11,653 bases of DNA from Pseudomonadota bacterium (GTDB taxonomy: Bacteria > Pseudomonadota > Alphaproteobacteria > JAAXGF01): contig JADFMW010000061.1 of the NCBI GenBank assembly GCA_022563655.1, positions 1-11,653 on the forward strand, in the 5' to 3' direction. Each line of letters opens with the position of its first letter. Within the stretch, counting starts at the first letter, position 1. The notes beneath the pieces were generated by a model. The model ran no database searches, had not been told where the DNA came from, and saw nothing but the letters and a program-made list of their open reading frames with translations. Position numbers and translations under genes: made by a program. Positions 6,455 through 11,653 of the stretch are shown here, in pieces.

Positions 6455-7717
6455 TTACCCCAACTTGAGCTTGTCGAGGCCCACGACCCGGCTGTAGAGC
6501 CAGTAGAGCAGCAGCACGCAAGCCAGCAGGACCGTGCCCAGCGCCGCCGCCAGCCCCCAGTTCAGCGATTTTTGCATGTGGAAGGCGATGAAGTTGCTGA
6601 TCAACTGGCCGGTTCGTCCGCCGACCAGCGCCGGCGTGATGTAATAGCCAATCGAAATGATGAACACGAGAATCGAGCCGGCGCCGATTCCGGGGACGGT
6701 CTGCGGCGCATAGACGCGCCAGAACGCCACCAGGGGATTGGCGCCCAGCGACAGCGCCGCGCGCATGTGGCTCGGCGAGATGGTCTTCATTACGCTGTAG
6801 ATGGGAAGCACCATGAACGGCAACAGGATGTGGGTCATGGCGACGATCGTGCCGGTCATGTTGTAGATCATCTGAACCCGAGACTCGTCGCCGATCAAGC
6901 CGGCCCAGACGAGCAGGTCGTTGATCACGCCGTGGGTCTGCAACAGCACGATCCATGCCGTCGTGCGCACCAGCAGCGACGTCCAGAACGGCAGCAGCAC
7001 GAGGATCATCAGCATGTTGCTGATGCGGCTCGGCAGCGTCGACAGCAGATACGCCACCGGATAGCCGAGCAGCAGACACAGCACGGTGACCAGCAGGCTG
7101 ACCCACAGCGTCCGCATGAAGATCTGGACGTAGATTTGCCGCACCTCCGGCTGCGCGACGATGCGGCCGGCGGCGTCGTAGTGCAGATCGAACGAAGCGA
7201 GGTACTGGACCGTCGTGTAGCGCTGTCCGATGAGCTTGATCGTGGCCCAGGTTTTCTGCTCGCCCCAGCGCCCATCGATCTCTATGAGCAGCTCCTTGTA
7301 TGGCCCTTGTTCGCCGCGGCTGAGCGTGCGGGCGGTCGAGGTGACCAGACTGCGCATCCCGCTGAGCTCGAAATTGAGGCGGGTGGCGGCCCGGCCGATG
7401 GTCCTGTTCTCGCGCGCCAGGGTGAACTCTTCGGCCAGGGCCGCGAATGCCGCTTCGTCGGGCACGCCTTGTCCGCTCCAGTGCTCGAGCGCGGCGACCG
7501 TCTGCGGCAAAGTCTCGGCGACGATCGGATTATCGACGCTGCGCAGCAGCATGACCGCTATGGGAACGAGAAAGGTCACGAGTATGAAAAGCAGGAGCGG
7601 CACGACCAGGCAGAACGCCACGATCCGGTTGCGTCGCGTCGTGCGGAGCAGCTTGAGCTTAAGCGGAACGCCTTCGGCCGTGCGAATGATCGCGTCGTTT
7701 GCGGTCGTGGACGTCAC
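6455..7717 (-). CDS. ABC transporter permease 1 (PotB-like) with large periplasmic insertion
   Basis: The product has 420 residues, against roughly 280-300 for a standard PotB permease. TM1 is at about 33-57 and TM2 at about 203-223; between them lie some 140 residues (about 60-198) that are hydrophilic and probably periplasmic. The remaining helices are near 234-258, 288-308, 347-364 and 388-408. The EAA-type loop MRAALSLGANPLVAFWRVY...VPG (318-343) contacts the ATPase. The start is a GTG at 7717 with GGAG six bases upstream. It follows the binding-protein gene by 96 bp, a spacer holding a strong hairpin, and precedes permease 2 by four bases. The extra domain may touch the binding protein; that is inference. 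Permeases of this long type may form a known subgroup, which I cannot verify here. Confidence 0.9.
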   Translation of the reverse strand: MTSTTANDAIIRTAEGVPLKLKLLRTTRRNRIVAFCLVVPLLLFILVTFLVPIAVMLLRSVDNPIVAETLPQTVAALEHWSGQGVPDEAAFAALAEEFTLARENRTIGRAATRLNFELSGMRSLVTSTARTLSRGEQGPYKELLIEIDGRWGEQKTWATIKLIGQRYTTVQYLASFDLHYDAAGRIVAQPEVRQIYVQIFMRTLWVSLLVTVLCLLLGYPVAYLLSTLPSRISNMLMILVLLPFWTSLLVRTTAWIVLLQTHGVINDLLVWAGLIGDESRVQMIYNMTGTIVAMTHILLPFMVLPIYSVMKTISPSHMRAALSLGANPLVAFWRVYAPQTVPGIGAGSILVFIISIGYYITPALVGGRTGQLISNFIAFHMQKSLNWGLAAALGTVLLACVLLLYWLYSRVVGLDKLKLG

Positions 7718-7769
7718 GGCCCGCTCCCCGTGCCGGTGCAGGCAATCAAAGACATGACCGCAAGAAGGC

Positions 7770-7802
7770 GGCGAGGGGCCGGACGATTGCCGACCCCTCG
7801 CC
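7770..7802 (-). terminator. Strong hairpin between binding-protein and permease genes (attenuator or mRNA stabiliser)
   Basis: Arms 7770-7782 and 7790-7802 form a 13-bp stem with a 7-nt loop, 11 bp after the binding-protein stop. One position (7779/7793) is a G-U pair in RNA from the minus strand but a C-A mismatch in RNA from the plus strand, which fits a role in the minus-strand transcript. The bases behind it are only modestly T-rich (gccttcttg), so it more likely gives partial termination or protects the upstream mRNA, raising binding protein over permease. Confidence 0.6.
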
Positions 7803-7813
7803 CGAGCATCGGC

Positions 7814-9019
7814 TCACTTGGCCAACCAGGCCGCGAAGCGCTCGTTCATCTCGTCCTGATGGTCCGCCCACCAGGCGAAGTCGTTCTGCAGTGCATTCTT
7901 GAAGTTCTCAGGCGCCGTCGGCATGTGCGGCTTCATGTCGATGCCGGTCCCGGCGTGGGTCGAGACCAACGGCGCCGCCGACTTGCGGACTGGACCGTAC
8001 GAAATGTAACTCGCCTGAGCGGCGTTGCGCGTGGTGTCCGTCGAGAAGGCAATGAACTCCAGCGCGGTCTTCTTGTTGGGCGCGCCCTTCGGGATGGCCC
8101 ACAGGTCAAGGTCCCACACTTGGCCATCCCAGACGATCACGAAGGGCTTGTTCTCGACCACCTGAGCATTGAAGATGCGGCCGTTATAGGCGGTGCTCAT
8201 GACGACCTCGCCGTCCGCCAGCATCTGCGGCGGTTGGGCGCCGGCCTCCCACCAGACGGTATCGTCTTTGATCTTGTCCAGCATCTTGAAGGCCTGATCC
8301 ACGCCGGCCGGGGTGGACAGAAGCTTGTACACGTCTCCGGCGGCGACCCCGTCGGCCATGAGGGCCATTTCCAGGTTCGGCTTGGCGCCCTTTCTCATGC
8401 CCCGCTTGCCCTTGAATTTCTTGCTGTCGAAGAAATCGGCGATCGTGCTCGGCTTGTCGCCGGGGAACTTCGTCTTGTCGTACGCGTAGATCGTCGACCA
8501 GATGATGTTGGCGACCGCGCACTCATAAAGCGTTCCGGGAAGGAAATCGTCCTTTGCCGGCGTGCCGTCGTCGCCCGGCGGCAGAATCGAAAGGTCGATG
8601 GGTTCGAACAGGCCATCGTCGCAGCCGCGAACGGCGTCCGAAAGCTCCACGTCGACCAAGTCCCAGACGACCGTTCCGGACTCGACCTGCGCCTTTACCT
8701 CGGCGAGACCGCCATTGTAATCCTCGGAGTTGATCTTGATGCCGGTCTTCTTGACCCACGGCTTGTGGTACGCCTCGACTTGGCTCTTGGTGTAGGCGCC
8801 GCCCCACGACACGACGGTTAGGGAACTCGGCCGTAAGGCAAGCTCTTTCTCTTTTTCTATCTTCTCTTTTTCGCCCATCAGTCGCTCGACGTCAGCGCTC
8901 AACCGAGCGATTTCCTTTTGAGCTTCACTAGCTTGCCGGCCCTTGTCTATGGCGAAATAGCCGACCACGGCAATGATCACTGCAGCCGCGCCAACGACGA
9001 TGACATTCGTGTTTTTCAT
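7814..9019 (-). CDS. ABC transporter substrate-binding protein, polyamine (PotD/PotF-like) type, N-terminally anchored
   Basis: The product has 401 residues. From about residue 66 to the end it is a polyamine-type periplasmic binding protein: LTVVSWGGAYTKSQVEAY, SEDYNGGLAEVKAQV, VWDLVDVELSDAVRGCD, WWEAGAQPPQMLADGEV, AYNGRIFNAQV and the C-terminal FKNALQNDFAWWADHQDEM. It delivers ligand to the two permeases. The N-terminus is unusual: a hydrophobic helix (about 5-23) without a clear signal-peptidase or lipobox site, then a highly charged predicted coiled coil (about 26-61, rich in E, K and A). It may stay tethered to the inner membrane. The ATG at 9019 has GGGAG upstream (GGGAGAAGACTT before the ATG); the longer open frame upstream lacks one. 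It follows the ATPase gene by 62 bp. The ligand is inferred from family and operon. Confidence 0.9.
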   Translation of the reverse strand: MKNTNVIVVGAAAVIIAVVGYFAIDKGRQASEAQKEIARLSADVERLMGEKEKIEKEKELALRPSSLTVVSWGGAYTKSQVEAYHKPWVKKTGIKINSEDYNGGLAEVKAQVESGTVVWDLVDVELSDAVRGCDDGLFEPIDLSILPPGDDGTPAKDDFLPGTLYECAVANIIWSTIYAYDKTKFPGDKPSTIADFFDSKKFKGKRGMRKGAKPNLEMALMADGVAAGDVYKLLSTPAGVDQAFKMLDKIKDDTVWWEAGAQPPQMLADGEVVMSTAYNGRIFNAQVVENKPFVIVWDGQVWDLDLWAIPKGAPNKKTALEFIAFSTDTTRNAAQASYISYGPVRKSAAPLVSTHAGTGIDMKPHMPTAPENFKNALQNDFAWWADHQDEMNERFAAWLAK

Positions 9020-9081
9020 AAGTCTTCTCCCTATCCGACTGGGCTTGTGCTTCGCGGCACCCACCACGGTTTTCTTGACCG

Positions 9082-10173
9082 TCAAGCATCCAGAGCCCGG
9101 CAATCCTCCACTGCCCAACCAACCTTCACCTGGTCGCCTTTATGCAACTCCGAATGGCCGGACGCATTTGGAATCTTGACTATGAAGTGGTCTTGTCCGC
9201 ACACCTTCACGCGCGCGCGGATGTGGTCTCCTAGATAAATCAGTTCCTCGACCCTGCCGTCGAAGACGTTCGGCACTTGTCCCTCTGTTGGGTTGATCCG
9301 CACCCGCTCGGGGCGCAGCGACAACAGGGTCCGGCCGCCCACGCCGTCGATCTTGACGGCAAGCGCCTCGACCTTGCCGCCGCCGTCGATCTCGACCGAG
9401 CAGCCGGTGCCGTTGATGCTCGTCACCTTGCCCAACAGCCTGTTGTTCTCGCCGACGAATTGGGCCACGAACGCGTTTTCGGGGTTCTCGTAAAGCTTAT
9501 TGGGTGTGTCGATCTGCTGGATCACGCCATCGTTCAGCACCGCGATGCGGTTCGACAGGGTGAGCGCCTCGGATTGGTCGTGGGTCACGTAGACCACGGT
9601 GACGCCCAGGTCTTCGTGGATGTGCTTGATCTCGTATTGCATCTGCTCGCGAAGCTGCTTGTCCAGCGCGCCGAGCGGTTCGTCCATGAGCACCAGCTTG
9701 GGCTCGAACACGAGGGCGCGGGCCACCGCGACGCGCTGCTGCTGGCCGCCCGAGAGTTGGCTCGGCATGCGCGAGCCCAGTCCGCGAAGGCGCACCATGT
9801 CGAGCGCCCTTCGGACCTTCTCCGCGATCTGCGTCTTTGGCAGCCTGCGCACCTCGAGCGGGAAGGCAAGGTTCTCCTCGACGGTCATATGGGGAAAGAG
9901 GGCGTAGTTTTGGAACACCATCCCGATGTTGCGCTTGTGTGGCGGGACGTTGTTGATGGGCTCGCCGTCCAGGATGATCTCGCCGTGGGTCGTCGGCTCG
10001 AAGCCGGCCAGCATGAGAAGACAGGTGGTCTTTCCCGATCCCGACGGGCCAAGCAGGGTTAGGAATTCGCCACGGGCGATGTCGAGGTTCAGGCTTTTGA
10101 CGACGAGGGTTTCGCCGTCATAGGTCTTTTCAACCTCGTTGAATCTCACCAGCGAGTCGTTCGGCTCGGGCAT
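9082..10173 (-). CDS. ABC transporter ATP-binding protein (PotA-like)
   Basis: The product has 363 residues and powers the importer from the cytoplasmic face. It shows Walker A GPSGSGKTT (42-50), Q-loop Q88 (VFQNYALFPHMTV), signature LSGGQQQR (140-147), Walker B LVLMDEP with D164 and E165, the D-loop GALD, and the switch H198 (YVTHDQ). Residues about 240-363 form the TOBE-type C-terminal domain of PotA/UgpC/MalK-like ATPases (LSLRPERVRI is typical). It opens the operon. The start at 10173 is chosen because the following sequence matches the usual N-terminus; no strong ribosome binding site precedes it, so a start a little upstream (a GTG is adjacent) cannot be excluded. Confidence 0.93.
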   Translation of the reverse strand: MPEPNDSLVRFNEVEKTYDGETLVVKSLNLDIARGEFLTLLGPSGSGKTTCLLMLAGFEPTTHGEIILDGEPINNVPPHKRNIGMVFQNYALFPHMTVEENLAFPLEVRRLPKTQIAEKVRRALDMVRLRGLGSRMPSQLSGGQQQRVAVARALVFEPKLVLMDEPLGALDKQLREQMQYEIKHIHEDLGVTVVYVTHDQSEALTLSNRIAVLNDGVIQQIDTPNKLYENPENAFVAQFVGENNRLLGKVTSINGTGCSVEIDGGGKVEALAVKIDGVGGRTLLSLRPERVRINPTEGQVPNVFDGRVEELIYLGDHIRARVKVCGQDHFIVKIPNASGHSELHKGDQVKVGWAVEDCRALDA

Positions 10174-10300
10174 CACACGGCAAGCATCTCGGTTTGGTCT
10201 CTTTCTCTCCGATTCCCCTCGAACGCCATCGCGCGGCCCCATGCTCCCGAAGCTCGAGTGCGCCGCGGCGCGCATCGCCACTATGTCAACCGATTCGCGA

Positions 10301-10309
10301 AGTCTAGCA
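10301..10309 (-). promoter_or_regulatory. Tentative extended -10 promoter upstream of the ABC operon
   Basis: On the minus strand, TGCTAGACT (10309 down to 10301) resembles an extended -10 element (TGn followed by TAnnnT). It partly overlaps TTCGCGAA (10294-10301), a perfect 8-bp palindrome near the expected transcription start that might be an operator. The leader would be about 120 nt. A TTGACA slightly downstream (10289-10284) lacks any -10 partner. Weak evidence. Confidence 0.25.
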
Positions 10310-10366
10310 CGATGCGGCGGTCAATGCCATTGGGCGATGGCCGCCCGTCCCCGCCGATCCTCTCCC

Positions 10367-11653
10367 TCAGCTGCCGGCGATCGCCTGCCAGTAGCGCAGG
10401 TTGAGGCGCAGCATCATCCCGTCGTGCTCGCGTTCGAGGCAACGGCGGAGGCTGAAGATGCGGCCCTCATCGACGAGCCGGCGGCATCTGCCGTAGACCT
10501 CGGCGGCGCGGGCGAGGGCTTCCGCGCCGGCGTTCCGTTGCGCGGCGGTTTCGCGCCACAGCCGCTCTCGTACGTCGGCGCCGACGCGGCCGCGCTCGGG
10601 GAGGGTGTTGATCATGGTGCTCGTCAGGCGCACCGCGCCGACCTCGGCGCCGCCGTTGTCGATGAGGCGGTCACCGGCGGCGCGCAGCGGGCCGGGTTCG
10701 ATCGTCAGGGAATCCTGGGTCGTACGGGCGCTCGCGCCCAGTTTGCAAAGCTCATGCTCCAGGGCGGCCAGGCGGTCGGTTTCTTTGATCCGGAGGTTTC
10801 CGACATTGCGGATGTGGGTCGGGCCGCGGGCGAAGGCGGCCACCACCGCCAAGGCCAGCGCCGCGTCCGGCAGGTTGTTCATGTCGACGTCGACGCCCTG
10901 CAGAGATCCGACCGGGCCCTGCACGCCAATTCCCTGGTCCGTCCGGGAGACGTCACAGCCCATCTGCTCGAGGATCGGCAGTAGTGCCAGGTCGGCCTGG
11001 ATCGAGTCCGAGGGCAGCCCCAGCACGCGTACAAAGCCGCCGGTGATGGCGGCCGCACAGAACGGGTAGACGGCGGCCGAGGCGTCGGGCTCGATGCTGT
11101 AGTCACGCCCCGTGTAGTGCTGGCCGGCCTTCACCCCGAGGCCAGCCTCCGAGGTCCAGTCGGCCTCGACGCCAAAGGCGCGCATCATCTGGAGCGTGAG
11201 TTCGACGTAGGGTCGCGAAACCAGCACGCCATTCAAGAACGACAGCTCCACGTCCTGCTGCGCATAGGGTGCAGCCATCAGGACGCCCGAAACGTACTGG
11301 CTGGAGCGGCTGCCATCGATCACGGCCCGGCCGCCGCGCAGGCTGCCGCCACGTACCCGCACCGGCGGACAGCCGCCTTTCCCCAGGCTGTCGACCTGAA
11401 CGCCCAGCTGCTGCAAGGCGTCGACCAGGTCCGAGATCGTAACGTATTCCCGAACCGTGTGCATCCCGCTGTCCGCCATCCCCACGACGACCGAGCTGAT
11501 CCCCTGCCCACCTTCCCAGGCGGCGGGTAGATCCACGCCGCCCGGCGACTTCCCGGCGCCGCTACCGTTCTCGAAGTAGTGCCACATGAGCGCGTAGTGC
11601 TGGTCGTTCGGCTCGACGAACGGGTACGCCCGGTAGTTCCGCTCGGCGTACAC
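10367..11653 (-). CDS. aroA: Chimeric open frame: subtilase N-part + central EPSP synthase (AroA) segment + unknown C-terminus, partial
   Basis: The frame is open at the window edge (the first codon here, GTG, is probably internal) and gives 428 residues. Residues 1-63 resemble the start of a subtilisin-like (S8) protease domain: PNDQHYALMWHY, LPAAWEGGQG, VVVGMADSG with catalytic-type D61. Residues about 75-326 are EPSP synthase, which makes 5-enolpyruvylshikimate-3-phosphate from shikimate-3-phosphate and PEP. Visible are SSQYVSG (117-123), SRPYV (146-150), EPDASAA (188-194), LPDAA with D263, and LRIKETDR with E291; D263 and E291 are 28 residues apart, as are D313 and E341 of E. coli AroA. 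Missing are the AroA N-terminal lysine/serine/arginine ligand region, the NSGT region, and the C-terminal DDHRMAM and final lysine region. Residues about 334-428 are unrecognised though codon use looks coding. As built it should not be an active AroA. Real fusion, decayed gene or assembly join are all possible. Confidence 0.7.
   Translation of the reverse strand: MYAERNYRAYPFVEPNDQHYALMWHYFENGSGAGKSPGGVDLPAAWEGGQGISSVVVGMADSGMHTVREYVTISDLVDALQQLGVQVDSLGKGGCPPVRVRGGSLRGGRAVIDGSRSSQYVSGVLMAAPYAQQDVELSFLNGVLVSRPYVELTLQMMRAFGVEADWTSEAGLGVKAGQHYTGRDYSIEPDASAAVYPFCAAAITGGFVRVLGLPSDSIQADLALLPILEQMGCDVSRTDQGIGVQGPVGSLQGVDVDMNNLPDAALALAVVAAFARGPTHIRNVGNLRIKETDRLAALEHELCKLGASARTTQDSLTIEPGPLRAAGDRLIDNGGAEVGAVRLTSTMINTLPERGRVGADVRERLWRETAAQRNAGAEALARAAEVYGRCRRLVDEGRIFSLRRCLEREHDGMMLRLNLRYWQAIAGS

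Noticed and set aside
6572..8821. 749-residue open frame on the plus strand
   Set aside because: It is antisense to permease 1 and the binding protein and spans their spacer. It shows no family signal and the low-complexity shadow composition.
10284..10289. TTGACA on the minus strand upstream of the ABC operon as a -35 box
   Set aside because: The perfect -35 hexamer has only GCGGCG-type sequence at 16-18 bp downstream, so no matching -10 box exists.
10315..10345. GGCGG...CCGCC and CCAT...ATGG inverted repeats after the chimeric gene as a terminator
   Set aside because: The outer and inner stems do not stack cleanly, there is a six-base bulge on one side, and no T run follows.
10367..11653. 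Annotation as a normal, functional aroA gene
   Set aside because: The substrate-binding N-terminal region, the NSGT-type region and the DDHRMAM/C-terminal lysine region are absent and replaced by unrelated sequence.

Overview
The window is GC-rich DNA from a bacterium, most likely an uncultured alphaproteobacterium. I infer this from the strong G/C preference at third codon positions, a polyamine-type binding protein of a kind I associate with alphaproteobacteria, a tandem-domain universal stress protein, and the overall gene style. No rRNA, tRNA, IS element, integrase or CRISPR array was seen.

Plus-strand half (1-3532): the C-terminal end of a FieF/YiiP-like cation diffusion facilitator; a 357-bp non-coding stretch with a fair sigma70-like promoter and a perfect array of seven GGAAGAG heptamers directly before the next start codon; an exported protein with six near-identical 34-residue TPR repeats; a two-domain universal stress protein; and a short-chain dehydrogenase/reductase. 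The genes are separated by 130-150 bp spacers and look independently transcribed.

Minus-strand half (3556-10173): a convincing six-gene operon, read right to left. Its order is ABC ATPase (PotA-like), substrate-binding protein, permease 1 (PotB-like), permease 2 (PotC-like), PadR-family regulator, class III aminotransferase. The import genes plus an omega-aminotransferase fit uptake of a polyamine or other omega-amino compound followed by its transamination, with the PadR protein as a possible local regulator. The operon meets the dehydrogenase gene tail to tail across a small hairpin. A strong hairpin after the binding-protein gene may set its expression apart from that of the permeases.

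Right edge (10367-11653, minus strand, running off the window): one open frame holding three unrelated parts. These are the start of a subtilisin-like protease domain up to its catalytic Asp motif, a central EPSP synthase (AroA) segment lacking both ends, and about 95 residues I cannot identify. It is either a real gene chimera or an assembly join.

The items most worth checking are the heptamer array in front of the TPR gene, the protease/AroA chimera, the binding protein whose signal peptide seems replaced by a membrane anchor plus charged coiled coil, and the large periplasmic insertion in permease 1.
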